Below, in pieces: positions 27,585 through 36,736 of a stretch of 64,000 bases of DNA; within the stretch, counting starts at the first letter, position 1, and each line of letters opens with the position of its first letter. The notes under the pieces are model-generated. The model saw only the letters and a program-made list of their open reading frames with translations, did no database searches and was not told the origin of the DNA. The position numbers and the translations under genes were made by a program. Source of the stretch: an uncultured Tateyamaria sp. (GTDB lineage Bacteria; Pseudomonadota; Alphaproteobacteria; Rhodobacterales; Rhodobacteraceae); assembly GCF_947503385.1 (NCBI RefSeq), contig NZ_CANNDO010000001.1, positions 744,001 to 808,000 on the forward strand, given 5' to 3'.

Positions 27585-28472
27585 TCAGCCCAAGCCGATA
27601 CCGCGCGACCCATATTCCAGCCAAGCCCGATCCTCTGGCGCAAGCTCCGCGTCCATAATGGCGTCATATGCCGCCAGTTCTCTGTCTGACAATGTGCCGT
27701 GCCACTTGCCACTTGTGCCACTGTGAAAGAAGTCGGAATCCGACTTCATGAACCCCTTGCCGCCAGATGGGGCATACCGTTCGGCATGGGCCTTCATGTT
27801 GTCAAAAGTCGCGGCCTGAACCAGTTGCTGCATGACCGTGGCAGAATGGCGAATGCCCAGCAGTCCGGCCACTGTTTCGAACGTGCCTGCCAAATCGCGG
27901 CTCATGTCGGCATAGTGGAACATCGACACATTGTCCCGGTCCGCCAGCGCGCTGGCGGCCTTGTAATGTCGCAGAATATGCGCCAGCGGCATGGCGTCGC
28001 CGTCAAACCCTTCGGGCCCGCCATCAAGGAAACGGCGGAACGTGACACCCTCCTGATCATCCTCGGGATACCACAGGTCAAACCACGGCAATGGGATGTT
28101 GCGCAGGTGTTTGCGAAAAGAAAAATGCGCATCGAGCGGATGCCGGAACACGCAAATGTAATGCGCCTGATCGTGCAGCGGCAGACCGTCCATCGGCGTG
28201 TGGCTTTTCATGCTGCGCCTGTGGGTCATCGCGTCGAGCCGGTCGGCAATCTCCGGCATCTCGCGGATACGGATGTCGACCCACGGCATTTTGACAGACA
28301 GTTCCGTTTCAACATCCGGGTCGCCTGAAAACAGCAGGGCCACGATCGTCTGCATCCACGTCGTGCCGCATTTCGGGGGCGTGACAACGCACACGTCGTC
28401 GGGACGGAGGTCAACCATATCCCAGCGCCGGTTGTCGGTCAGAGGGCCAAGGTAGAACTTGCGTTGGGTCAT
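27585..28472 (-). CDS. Sulfotransferase family protein
   Basis: 295 residues from the ATG at 28472 (AGGAG 9 bp upstream). The PAPS 5'-phosphosulfate loop is PPKCGTTW at residues 32-39, and the 3'-phosphate-binding motif is the FRHPLDAHFSF segment. Both are as in cytosolic-type (Sulfotransfer_1) enzymes, which transfer sulfate from PAPS to a hydroxyl or amine. The acceptor is unknown. The open frame extends 125 codons upstream but runs antisense through the cobalamin riboswitch, so the shorter start is right. It is convergent with matR. Confidence 0.88.
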   Translation of the reverse strand: MTQRKFYLGPLTDNRRWDMVDLRPDDVCVVTPPKCGTTWMQTIVALLFSGDPDVETELSVKMPWVDIRIREMPEIADRLDAMTHRRSMKSHTPMDGLPLHDQAHYICVFRHPLDAHFSFRKHLRNIPLPWFDLWYPEDDQEGVTFRRFLDGGPEGFDGDAMPLAHILRHYKAASALADRDNVSMFHYADMSRDLAGTFETVAGLLGIRHSATVMQQLVQAATFDNMKAHAERYAPSGGKGFMKSDSDFFHSGTSGKWHGTLSDRELAAYDAIMDAELAPEDRAWLEYGSRGIGLG

Positions 28473-28658
28473 GGCTGATCGCTCCTGCGTGCGCGCATCT
28501 TCAGCAGAGGCGGAGCGCGCGCAGAACGCAACGAAAAAGAAACAGCGCCGCCGCCGCGCCAGTCTGCGCGCACCCGAAACCAACCCATCCCTACAAAAAA
28601 GCTGGGCCCAGGCCCGTTTTGGAATTGACCCGCAGCAGACTATTCGATTTTGTCCAGC

Positions 28659-28848
28659 CGATGGTTCCCGGAGGCCGGTGGCTGACGGGATGAAAAGGGA
28701 ACACGGTGCGGCCTGCCCGCAAGGCACCAAATCCGTGACTGCCCCCGCAACTGTGAGCGGTGAGCGACCCCGATAGGAACCACTGGACGAGACGTTCGGG
28801 AAGGTCCGGGAAAGCTGCGACCCGCAAGTCAGGAGACCTGCCATCACC
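28659..28848 (+). promoter_or_regulatory. Cobalamin (B12) riboswitch
   Basis: The leader contains the conserved elements of the AdoCbl aptamer in order: GGGAACACGGTG, then CCGTGACTGCCCCCGCAACTG, split here as CCGTGACTGCC and CCCGCAACTGTGAGCGG, then CCACTGG, GGGAAGG, and the B12 box AAGTCAGGAGACCTGCC at 28826-28842. It lies 134 bp upstream of a DUF1636 gene that heads an ABC importer operon, so cobalamin would turn the operon off. Confidence 0.95.
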
Positions 28849-28981
28849 GGCGCATCTGCTGCGTCGGCCTTTCAACTCGATGGAGGCGGGGTGCCTCGTC
28901 AGGAGCATATGATGACTAAGCGGATCACACCGCCACGACATGGTTTTGTTTCCGTCTGCCCCCCGCATGGCGGAGGCCTCG

Positions 28982-29377
28982 ATGGAACACAAAATCACGA
29001 TCTGCACATCCTGTCGGCACAAAGGCACCGAATGCCGCCCCGGCTATGAACTGATCGAGCGTCTGCGCAAGGCCATCGCGCTGGCGGGGGAGACCGTCAC
29101 CGACGGCTTTGAGGTGTCCGGGGTCGCCTGCATGGCCGGTTGTGATCGACCGTGCACCGTCGCCTATCATGGCACCCGCAAGGCGACCTACCTTTTCGGC
29201 GACATTGATCCGGACACCGATATCGACGACCTGCTGTCATTTGCAAGGCAGTACGCGGCCTTGGAGGACGGGTGGTGCACATCTCTGGACCGTCCGGGCA
29301 AATTGCGCACGTCAACGCTGGCCCGTGTGCCCGCGGCCATCTTGGCCATCGAAGAGACAAAGGTGCGGGCCTCGTGA
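28982..29377 (+). CDS. DUF1636 family metal-binding protein
   Basis: A 131-residue protein with a ferredoxin/thioredoxin-like cysteine pattern: C8, C11 and C18 near the start, then C50, C54 and C58 (VACMAGCDRPC). DUF1636 proteins are predicted metal-binding proteins often near cobalamin or cobalt genes; the reaction is unknown. The start at 28982 has GGAGG 5 bp upstream. It is the first gene behind the cobalamin riboswitch and overlaps the ATPase gene (GTGA), so it is part of the same regulon and may assist cobalamin or metal handling. Confidence 0.85.
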   Translation: MEHKITICTSCRHKGTECRPGYELIERLRKAIALAGETVTDGFEVSGVACMAGCDRPCTVAYHGTRKATYLFGDIDPDTDIDDLLSFARQYAALEDGWCTSLDRPGKLRTSTLARVPAAILAIEETKVRAS

Positions 29378-30168
29378 CCGCAGCACGCCTGACCGTCAAG
29401 GACCTGTCATGGTCCCCCAAACGTGGCGGCGATACGCTGCTGCACCGCACCAGTTTCGATCTTGGTGCCGGGCGGGTTCTGGGCATTGTCGGCCCCAACG
29501 GTGCGGGCAAGACAACGTTGCTGCGCCTGCTCTACCGCTTTCACCGGCCTGTCACTGGAACGGTCTGTGTTGATGATGTCGACATCTGGACCGTGTCGGC
29601 GCGGGCCACGGCGCAACGGGTCGCCGCCGTTCTGCAGGAACAGCCCAGCGATTTTGCCCTGACGGTTGGCGAAATCGTCTCGCTTGGGCGTACGCCGCAC
29701 CGACAGGGATTTGCCGGAACAGGCGGGGCCCATGACGCCACGGTTGTCCACGCCGCATTGCACCAACTTGATCTGCACGGGCTGGCCCACCGGCATTTGG
29801 GCACGCTTTCTGGCGGTGAACGCCAGCGGGTGATGGTGGCCCGCGCCCTCGCGCAAGAGCCGCGCCTGCTCATCCTTGATGAACCGACGAACCACCTGGA
29901 CATTCGCCATCAGTTGGAGGTGCTTGACCTCATCCGTGGTCTGCCCCTGACCATCGTCACATCGCTGCACGACCTCAATCTGGCGGCGGGCGTTTGCGAT
30001 GACGTGCTGCTGCTGAAGGGCGGGCGTCCCATCGGATTTGGCCCACCCGCGACCGTGTTGTCCGAGACTGCCGTTTCTGACGCCTTCCGGGTCGATGCCC
30101 GACGCGAACGGCTTTTGCCCAGCGATGTAGATCACCTGACATTCCACCTGAACGCCAATCGGAGCTGA
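29374..30168 (+). CDS. ABC transporter ATP-binding protein (FecE/BtuD type)
   Basis: 264 residues from a GTG at 29374 that overlaps the previous stop. The Walker A motif GPNGAGKTT, the Q-loop, the ABC signature LSGGERQRVMVARAL and Walker B RLLILDEPTNHLD are all intact, and the H-loop is at TSLHDLNLA. It is of the iron-siderophore/cobalamin/haem importer class. The operon under a B12 riboswitch suggests cobalamin or another corrinoid as cargo. Confidence 0.9.
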   Translation: MTAARLTVKDLSWSPKRGGDTLLHRTSFDLGAGRVLGIVGPNGAGKTTLLRLLYRFHRPVTGTVCVDDVDIWTVSARATAQRVAAVLQEQPSDFALTVGEIVSLGRTPHRQGFAGTGGAHDATVVHAALHQLDLHGLAHRHLGTLSGGERQRVMVARALAQEPRLLILDEPTNHLDIRHQLEVLDLIRGLPLTIVTSLHDLNLAAGVCDDVLLLKGGRPIGFGPPATVLSETAVSDAFRVDARRERLLPSDVDHLTFHLNANRS

Positions 30169-30171
30169 CCC

Positions 30172-31107
30172 ATGAAAAACACGATCCCGGCCGCCGTCCT
30201 GGCCCTGCTGCCAGCGGGCATCGCCGCAGCCGACACAGTTGTAGAAAGCTGTAACCGGACCGTCACTTTTGACGCGCCGCCGCAGCGGGCCGTGTCCCAC
30301 GATGTGAACCTGACAGAAATGATGCTGGTGCTGGGCCTTGCCGACCGCATGGTTGGCTATACCGGCATCTCAGGGTGGAAGACGCTGGATGAAGGGATGC
30401 GCGCCGGGGTGGCGCAGTTGCCGGAACTCTCTGCCAAGTATCCATCCAAAGAGGTGCTTGTCGGTGCCGATGCTGATTTTTTCTTTGCCGGGTGGAACTA
30501 TGGCATGAAGCTCGGCGGCGAGGTAACGCCAGAGACGTTGGCCCCGTTCGGCATCAAGGTTTACGAGCTGACCGAATCCTGTTCGCACATTATGGAAAAG
30601 GACAAGGCCAGCGTGGACGACATGTATGCGGATCTGATGAACCTTGGTCGCATCTTCGACGTCGAGGACCGGGCCGCCGGTTTGGTGGACAGCTACCGCG
30701 CCGAACTGGACAGCTTTGGCCGCCAATTGGAAACAGGCGATCCCCTGCGGGTCTTTATCTATGACAGCGGTGAGGACACGCCGTTTACCGCAGGCCGATA
30801 CGCGATGCCCACGGCGTTGATCGAGGCTGCGGGTGGCGTGAACATCATGGACGACTTTGAAAAAAGCTGGGCCACGGTCACATGGGAAGAGGTGGTTGAA
30901 CGCAATCCGGAGGTTGTCGTCATCGTCAACTACGGCGATGTCACCGCCGAAGAAAAACGGGCGTTCATGATGTCCAACCCCGCATTTGCCGATCTGGACG
31001 CGGTGAAAAACGACCGCTTTGTGACCCTCGAATATGTCGAAGCCACCCCAGGCCCCCGCAACATTCAGGCGATCAAGACATTGGCCCAAGCCTTTTGGGG
31101 GCAGTGA
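30172..31107 (+). CDS. ABC transporter substrate-binding protein (FecB/BtuF type)
   Basis: A 311-residue periplasmic-binding protein with a signal peptide (MKNTIPAAVLALLPAGIAAA, cleavage near residue 20). The VESCNRTVTFDAPPQRAVSH opening and the two-lobed class III layout match siderophore/cobalamin-binding proteins. It starts 4 bp after the ATPase stop. Cargo is inferred from the riboswitch. Confidence 0.88.
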   Translation: MKNTIPAAVLALLPAGIAAADTVVESCNRTVTFDAPPQRAVSHDVNLTEMMLVLGLADRMVGYTGISGWKTLDEGMRAGVAQLPELSAKYPSKEVLVGADADFFFAGWNYGMKLGGEVTPETLAPFGIKVYELTESCSHIMEKDKASVDDMYADLMNLGRIFDVEDRAAGLVDSYRAELDSFGRQLETGDPLRVFIYDSGEDTPFTAGRYAMPTALIEAAGGVNIMDDFEKSWATVTWEEVVERNPEVVVIVNYGDVTAEEKRAFMMSNPAFADLDAVKNDRFVTLEYVEATPGPRNIQAIKTLAQAFWGQ

Positions 31108-31111
31108 ACGG

Positions 31112-32167
31112 ATGAACGACACCGCGGCGCATCCGAGCCAGACCAAACGCGCCCGCGCGACCGTTGCGCTGGCGTTGTTTGGACTGGCTGCACTTGCCGT
31201 TTCGGTGTCGTTCGCGATTTCTGTCGGGGCGGTTCAGGTGCCGCTATCGACGGTGTGGAGCGTCCTGCTCAACAAGGTTTCGCCGGGTCTGATCGAACAA
31301 TCCTGGTCGCAGGGGCGCGAGGCCATCGTCTGGGAAATCCGCTTTCCCCGGGCTTTGCTGGCGATGATGGTTGGGGCCGGGCTGGCCATGGTGGGGGCAA
31401 GCCTGCAAGCCGTGACACGCAATCCGCTGGCCGATCCGCACCTGTTGGGCATTTCTTCTGGCGGTGCGTTCGGAGCCATCCTTGCGCTGCTGCACACGGG
31501 GCTGTTCCTTGGGTTGCTGACGGTTCCGTTTCTGGCCTTTCTGGGGGCTTTGGGCGCAACCGCCATTGTTCTGGTCGTGTCCCGCTTTGCCGAAGCGACC
31601 AGTGCAGACCGGCTGGTGTTGGCGGGTGTTGCGGTGTCCTTTATCATCATGTCAGGGGCCAATGTCCTGATCTTCCTTGGTGATCCGCGCGCGACGCATA
31701 CGGTCGTGTTTTGGATGCTGGGCGGCCTTGGTTTGGCGCAGTGGAGCCAGTTGATCTATCCGTTGGCAATTCTGCTGGTGTGCGGGGTGTGGCTTGTTTC
31801 GCGCGCCAGCGCGCTCAATGCGATGACGGTGGGGGACGAAACCGCATCGACGCTTGGCATTCCGGTCGCCCGGTTTCGTCTCACGGTCTTTGTGATCGGG
31901 GCGATGATCACGGGGGTGATGGTCGCCTTTTCCGGGATCATCGGATTTGTCGGGCTGATGGTGCCCCATGTGGTGCGGATGTTTGTCGGAGGCGACTACC
32001 TGCGGGTCTTGCCGGGGTCGGCTCTGGTGGGGGCCATTTTCCTGCTATGGGCAGACATCGCGGCACGCACTGTCATGGCACCCGAAGACATCCCGATTGG
32101 CATCGTCACCGGTCTGGTGGGGGGCGTATTCTTTATCTGGCTGCTGGGACGCAAAAGGGCCACGTGA
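31112..32167 (+). CDS. ABC transporter permease (FecCD/BtuC type)
   Basis: A 351-residue integral membrane protein with about ten hydrophobic helices and the family landmarks IRFPRALLAMMVGAGLAMVG, NPLADPHLLGISSGGAFGA and GIIGFVGLMVPHVVRMFVGG. It begins 5 bp after the binding-protein stop. It completes a one-ATPase, one-permease, one-binding-protein importer controlled by the cobalamin riboswitch. Confidence 0.92.
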   Translation: MNDTAAHPSQTKRARATVALALFGLAALAVSVSFAISVGAVQVPLSTVWSVLLNKVSPGLIEQSWSQGREAIVWEIRFPRALLAMMVGAGLAMVGASLQAVTRNPLADPHLLGISSGGAFGAILALLHTGLFLGLLTVPFLAFLGALGATAIVLVVSRFAEATSADRLVLAGVAVSFIIMSGANVLIFLGDPRATHTVVFWMLGGLGLAQWSQLIYPLAILLVCGVWLVSRASALNAMTVGDETASTLGIPVARFRLTVFVIGAMITGVMVAFSGIIGFVGLMVPHVVRMFVGGDYLRVLPGSALVGAIFLLWADIAARTVMAPEDIPIGIVTGLVGGVFFIWLLGRKRAT

Positions 32168-33379
32168 ACCCATGTTGGCGCAGGTCTCGACAGCATTTCC
32201 GAGACGGGACCGACCCGTGACCACATCGCGCCAGATGTCCCGCAACTGCACCCGCCACGGCCCGGACTGTCGCCCCGTGCCGGTTCCAAGTTTTCGACTA
32301 CGCCGCCCAATGGGTCCAAGGTCGCGTCATCCGAAAATCAGCAGGTCCACCGTGTTGTGACAAAGCTGTTCCCGCCGTCGGCATGACCCGTGACGGTGAT
32401 GCTCTGCGCCACAGACAGCACGATGCGGATATCGCGATTTGCCAGATGCATGACATGGGCGCTGACCCAAGCGTCCCGGTCCGTAATGGCGACCGTCAGG
32501 CCCAAGCCAGACAGGTCGATGTGATCCGCACTGGCGCCATAGGCGTGAAAATCTGTGCGTCCGGATGAACGGCAAGCATGTCGCTGTCACGGGGCGTATC
32601 CGCCTCTGTGCCGTTGGCATCTGCGCCCATCCTGCCGTCGACACCGCAGCCAGAGGCCGCGTTACAAACGGGCCAAAGCCGGGCAAACCCAACCCGCTGA
32701 ATACAGGGCCCGACGCGTGCGATACCAGACTTTTGGCACGCGTCGGCGCCGATACGCTGTTGGGTGAGGACGACCTGTCGCTGGCTGACGCGGATACGGG
32801 CAGGCCCCCCCCACGCTGAACGCGACCAAGGCGACAATTCATGTCAGCAAATAGATTTGGACGGCGATCGTATTTCGTCCGCCATGCACAGAAAAGACCC
32901 AGTCGCGGTTTGGAAAAATTTGGGCGACGCTGTCGGCATTTCCCACCCACAACTGAATTTTGGCCAACGCGGTGAACAGGGCCAGCGTCTTCGACGCCGA
33001 CCAAACGAATTCGTAAAACAAAAACCCCATCAGAACGCAAAGAGCGTTTCAGGTCGGGCTCAAGCAGATAGCGGTGGAATTGATGCCAAGGCGTCGGGCC
33101 CGCGCGGCTCAGATTTTACTTCATCTTGAAGCGCCCAGAGCAGCGATAACTTTGTCGGGCGTCAGCAACCCGCATTCCGCCCCATCGCGATTGCGCCGAC
33201 CCTTCGGATCAAGACCGACAGATGGCCTTTCAGGGTGTTAAGCCCCCTGTGGCACCGCGCCACCAATACGGCCCGAGGTTGAGCTATTCGGTTGCGCCAC
33301 AAAAGGTTCAAGCCGTGCGGCATCACCAATGCGCGAACCAAGGCTGTTGGTAAAATCTGCGGAAATGGCTGAATTCTAA
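32168..33379. other. Gene-poor 1.2-kb region with decayed coding fragments
   Basis: No intact gene is supported here. Frames on both strands are short, lack ribosome sites and show no family motifs. Several minus-strand pieces still look protein-like: 32338-32640 (see the pseudogene entry), a 63-codon frame at 32839-33030 with a hydrophobic start, and the endings LTPDKVIAALGASR near 33135 and SSTSGRIGGAVPQGA near 33245. These sit in different frames. The region is best read as remnants of genes lost by decay next to a tRNA. Confidence 0.5.
32338..32640 (-). pseudogene. Remnant of an unidentified protein, frameshifted
   Basis: On the minus strand, a protein-like stretch (SADHIDLSGLGLTVAITDRD and SITVTGHADGGNSF) runs from about 32547 to a stop at 32338. 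The sequence upstream continues plausibly in another frame (DSDMLAVHPDAQIF), so a frameshift near 32548 is likely. The short turns rich in Asp, Gly, Ser and Thr recall the beta-rich parts of secreted RTX-like proteins, but there are too few residues to name a family. Confidence 0.3.
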
Positions 33380-33456
33380 TGGTCGGAGTGAGAGGATTCG
33401 AACCTCCGGCCCCTGCCTCCCGAAGACAGTGCTCTACCAGGCTGAGCTACACTCCG
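33380..33456 (-). tRNA. tRNA-Pro (anticodon CGG)
   Basis: On the minus strand the acceptor CGGAGTG pairs with CACTCCG, followed by discriminator A and an encoded CCA (33380-33382). The anticodon stem CTGTC/GGCAG closes the loop TTCGGGA, which gives anticodon CGG, reading CCG codons. D and T arms are normal (GGTTCGAAT in the T loop). Confidence 0.97.
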
Positions 33457-33470
33457 ACCGATGCCGCGAA

Positions 33471-34454
33471 TTACTCGGACGTTTCGTCTTTGGCAAGGGG
33501 CTTGTCGCGGTGGCGGCCTGACGTCATCAGGTCGCCAATGCGCATGATCGACGGCGTGCCCACGCGGCTGCGGGTGCGCAGCACCGGCGTGTTGTCGGAA
33601 TTGCCACCACGGCTTTCGCGGAACACGATAAACAGGCCCGACGCGATGATGATCGCCGCGCCCACGCCCGTATAAAGGTCCGGCGTTTCGTCGAAAAACA
33701 GCAGTCCATAGCCCGTTGCCCACAGGATTTGTGAATACTGCATGGGGGCAACAATTGCCGCTTCGCCCGTCTGGTAGGCGGCGATGATGAACCGCGCCGC
33801 GATCCATGCCATGACCGAAATGACGGCCAGCATCCCCAGATGCTCGATCGGCATCGGTTTGTAGACAAAGGCCAGCGCCGCCCCCATCACGACGAAATTC
33901 GCAACCATCGGATATAAGAGCATGACCACTGTCCGCTCTTCCGCGCCGATCTTGCGCACCACGATGGACGCAAAGGCACCGCTGAACGCAGCGAGGATCG
34001 CAGCCAAATGGCCCAATGTCAGGTCCGTCTGGCCCGGTCGCAGGACCACCATGACGCCTGCCAGCCCGACCATCACCGCAACCCAGCGCGGCAACCGCAC
34101 CTTTTCGCCAAGGATCGGGATCGACAACAGAGTGATCAGCAGCGGCGTGGCGAAAAGAATTGCATAGGTTTGTGTCAGTGGCAGCAACGTGAACGCAAAG
34201 AACGCAGAAACGCCTGACACGACCGCGCCCACGGTGCGCACAGCCATCCACCACGGGTGCACCGGCAACAGCGTGCCCGGTGTGGCGTCACGCATCAGCA
34301 TGATCGTGGCCAGCGGAAAGCTGAGCAAAACGCTGAAAAACACGATCTGGACCGGGGAATAGGTCGCACCGAGTGTTTTGATGAACACGTCATGCGTGGA
34401 AAACAGGGCAAAGGCGATAAGGGCGAAAATCGCCCCTTTGGCATTGGGAGACAT
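33471..34454 (-). CDS. EamA/DMT family transporter
   Basis: 327 residues from the ATG at 34454, with ten hydrophobic segments in two repeated EamA halves (AIFALIAFALFSTHDVFIKT and LAAILAAFSGAFASIVVRKI). It resembles RhaT/YdcZ-type drug/metabolite exporters. A soluble, charged C-terminal tail of about 45 residues follows the last helix. The longer upstream frame overlaps the lipoprotein gene and is not used. The substrate cannot be predicted. Confidence 0.88.
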   Translation of the reverse strand: MSPNAKGAIFALIAFALFSTHDVFIKTLGATYSPVQIVFFSVLLSFPLATIMLMRDATPGTLLPVHPWWMAVRTVGAVVSGVSAFFAFTLLPLTQTYAILFATPLLITLLSIPILGEKVRLPRWVAVMVGLAGVMVVLRPGQTDLTLGHLAAILAAFSGAFASIVVRKIGAEERTVVMLLYPMVANFVVMGAALAFVYKPMPIEHLGMLAVISVMAWIAARFIIAAYQTGEAAIVAPMQYSQILWATGYGLLFFDETPDLYTGVGAAIIIASGLFIVFRESRGGNSDNTPVLRTRSRVGTPSIMRIGDLMTSGRHRDKPLAKDETSE

Positions 34455-34527
34455 GGCATTTGCCCTGAAGGTTGCGGCCCGCCGTGAATAGCGGGCCTGC
34501 GCAGGGAATGTCCACCGGTCCAGCCCG

Positions 34528-34890
34528 TCAAATAGAAAGCGCGGCCTGCCCAAAAATGAACTGCCACTGGCTGCCATCGGTCATGGTCACCGTGCCGGAC
34601 CCTGTGGTGGGTGATTGGAAAAATGCGGTGCCAACGCCGCGCAAGCCGTTGTTGCACACGACCGGAAAGCTGACTGTGCTGATATCGGCAAACTTGTCAT
34701 AGGTGCCGGTGCAGACCGCCGTGCCATTGGTCGCCTGAAAACTGCCACCGTGCAGGAAGGTGTCCGTGGCCGAGCCACGAAAGGTCATCCCATTCTCGCC
34801 AATCACCGTCACCGGATAGGCAAGATCGCAGGCGCTGACCGCAAGCATTCCAAGACCGCACAGGGCGGCACGCATCGAAAAAACTGTCAC
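34528..34890 (-). CDS. Small hypothetical lipoprotein
   Basis: A 120-residue protein starting with GTG at 34890 (AGGA 7 bp upstream). The N-terminus MRAALCGLGMLAVSAC (from residue 6) ends in a lipobox with Cys at residue 21, so it should be lipidated. The mature part is beta-rich (GENGMTFRGSATDTFLHGGS, FQATNGTAVCTGTYDKF) with two further cysteines that may pair. I do not recognise a family. Two tandem palindromes lie just upstream, so it is probably tightly regulated. Confidence 0.75.
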   Translation of the reverse strand: MTVFSMRAALCGLGMLAVSACDLAYPVTVIGENGMTFRGSATDTFLHGGSFQATNGTAVCTGTYDKFADISTVSFPVVCNNGLRGVGTAFFQSPTTGSGTVTMTDGSQWQFIFGQAALSI

Positions 34891-34912
34891 GTCGTATTCC
34901 TTTCAGGAGTTA

Positions 34913-34947
34913 TGAACGCTGTTCAAATTTGGCATGAACGACGTTCA
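34913..34947. promoter_or_regulatory. Two tandem 13-bp palindromes upstream of the lipoprotein gene
   Basis: TGAACGCTGTTCA at 34913-34925 and TGAACGACGTTCA at 34935-34947 share the form TGAAC-N3-GTTCA. Their centres are 22 bp apart, about two helical turns, so dimers would sit on the same face of the DNA. They lie 23 to 57 bp upstream of the GTG. The form suits a TetR-type or similar dimeric repressor, but no regulator gene is adjacent. Confidence 0.6.
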
Positions 34948-35024
34948 CAACAAGTAAGGAATACCCGCCGTGACAAATAGGGCGTGATGTGACTGAGACA
35001 GATGCGCCTTGGGCGCGGACAGTC

Positions 35025-35597
35025 TCAAAGCGTCCGCATCATGCGCGTGGCAGACTGAAAACCCAGCAGGCGGCGCAGCGGCCACACCGAATGCGCGCCC
35101 ATATCTTGGAACCCAAGCCTCAGGTACAGGGCCTTGGCCCGGGTGTTGCTGTCGATAACGTCAAGCTGCACAGCACGGTATCCGCGCGTCTTTGCCATCT
35201 CAAAGAGTGCCGCGAACAGGGCCTGTCCGACGCCCTTGCCCCGGGCCTCCGGGGCGACACAGATGCCGTCCATTTGCAGCACGGCGCGCGGCGCCTCACG
35301 CTCCAGCATGGCAAGCGGGATCAGGCGCCAGATCGCACCGGTTCCATAAGCGTGCCACAGGTCCGCGACACCACCTGACGAAAACCCCTGACCGTTATGT
35401 TTGAACGCCACCATGCCCAACAGGGTGCCATGTTCTGTCGCCGCGATGACCGCATCGGAGTTTATCGTGTCTGTAAAAAAGCGACGGGCCCGGTCATCCG
35501 GGCCCATAAGCGTCGTCAATTTGCCCTTGAACGCGTCCCAATAGAGTGCGGCGGCCTGCGCTTCGTATCCGTCAGGCAGGCGCGCGTGCATCTCCAT
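35025..35597 (-). CDS. GNAT family N-acetyltransferase
   Basis: A 190-residue protein with a C-terminal GNAT core. The acetyl-CoA-binding motif A is VAPEARGKGVGQALFAAL (Q/RxxGxG/A form), followed by the beta-bulge strand RAVQLDVIDSNTRAKALYLR. The N-terminal third (YWDAFKGKLTTLMGP) is less conserved and probably sets the acceptor. It ends 3 bp before leuB begins to terminate on the same strand, so it may be cotranscribed with leuB. The acceptor is unknown. Confidence 0.88.
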   Translation of the reverse strand: MEMHARLPDGYEAQAAALYWDAFKGKLTTLMGPDDRARRFFTDTINSDAVIAATEHGTLLGMVAFKHNGQGFSSGGVADLWHAYGTGAIWRLIPLAMLEREAPRAVLQMDGICVAPEARGKGVGQALFAALFEMAKTRGYRAVQLDVIDSNTRAKALYLRLGFQDMGAHSVWPLRRLLGFQSATRMMRTL

Positions 35598-35600
35598 CGG

Positions 35601-36704
35601 TCAGAGGCTGGCGTCCAAAGCCGCGATGATCGCATCGCCCATTTCCGCAGTGGACAGCGGCGTGCCGCCTTCGGGGCCCATCAGGTCGCCGGTCCGCGCA
35701 CCAGAGGCCAGCACCGCCTCGATCGCCTGTTCCAGCCGCGTCGCTTCATCACCCTGATCAAAGGAATAGCGCAGCGCCATTGCAAAACTGAGGATGCAAG
35801 CGATGGGGTTCGCCTTGCCCTGACCGGCGATATCCGGGGCGGAGCCATGGACGGGCTCGTACATCGCCTTGGGCCGACCATTGGCCATCGGCGCACCCAG
35901 CGAGGCCGACGGCAACATGCCGAGGCTTCCGGTCAGCATCGCGGCGCAGTCGGAGAGGATGTCGCCAAACAGGTTGTCGGTCACGATCACATCGAATTGC
36001 TTGGGCGCGCGCACCAACTGCATCGCACCATTGTCGGCATACATGTGGCTCAGTTCGACCTCGGGGTAGTCCTTGGCCACATCCGTCACGACCTCGCGCC
36101 AGAGAATACCGCTCTCCATCACATTGGCCTTCTCCATCGAGCAGACCTTTTTGTTGCGACGCATCGCAAGCTCGAACGCGGCGCGGGCTGCACGCTCGAT
36201 CTCGCTTTCGGTATAGCGTTGTGTGTTGATGCCAACGCGTTCGTTGCCTTCCTCGATGATGCCGCGCGGCTCTCCGAAATACACACCGGATGTCAGTTCG
36301 CGCACGATCATGATGTCGAGACCGGCCACGATATCCTTTTTCAGCGATGAGAAATCCGCAAGCGCGTCAAAGCACTGGGCGGGGCGCAGGTTGGCGAACA
36401 GATCCATTTCCTTACGCAGGCGCAGCAGGCCACGTTCCGGCTTAACGCGGAAATCCAGATCGTCGTATTGCGGGCCGCCCACGGCCCCCAGCAGAACGGC
36501 GTCCACCTCCTGAGCCTTGGCCATCGTATCGTCGTGCAGAGGCACGCCATGCGCGTCATAGGCGGCACCCCCCACAAGGTCGGTGGACACGTCGAAAGGC
36601 ATGTCGCGCTTGTCCCCGAACCAGTCGATGACGCGGGTGACCTGATCCATAACCTCTGGGCCGATACCGTCTCCGGGCAGGATCAAAAGGGTGGGGGTGG
36701 ACAT
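35601..36704 (-). CDS. leuB: 3-isopropylmalate dehydrogenase
   Basis: A 367-residue enzyme of leucine biosynthesis that oxidatively decarboxylates 3-isopropylmalate to 2-oxoisocaproate with NAD. It shows [10 protein letters not shown] at the start, [17 protein letters not shown] with substrate arginines, [10 protein letters not shown], the Mg site [10 protein letters not shown], and the NAD-binding [18 protein letters not shown]. The ATG at 36704 has AAGGAG 7 bp upstream; the longer frame is not used. leuB, leuD and leuC lie on the same strand here but are separated by unrelated genes. Confidence 0.97.
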   Translation of the reverse strand: MSTPTLLILPGDGIGPEVMDQVTRVIDWFGDKRDMPFDVSTDLVGGAAYDAHGVPLHDDTMAKAQEVDAVLLGAVGGPQYDDLDFRVKPERGLLRLRKEMDLFANLRPAQCFDALADFSSLKKDIVAGLDIMIVRELTSGVYFGEPRGIIEEGNERVGINTQRYTESEIERAARAAFELAMRRNKKVCSMEKANVMESGILWREVVTDVAKDYPEVELSHMYADNGAMQLVRAPKQFDVIVTDNLFGDILSDCAAMLTGSLGMLPSASLGAPMANGRPKAMYEPVHGSAPDIAGQGKANPIACILSFAMALRYSFDQGDEATRLEQAIEAVLASGARTGDLMGPEGGTPLSTAEMGDAIIAALDASL

Positions 36705-36736
36705 GCGCGCGCTCCTTCGTTTGTTCGGGATTTCGC

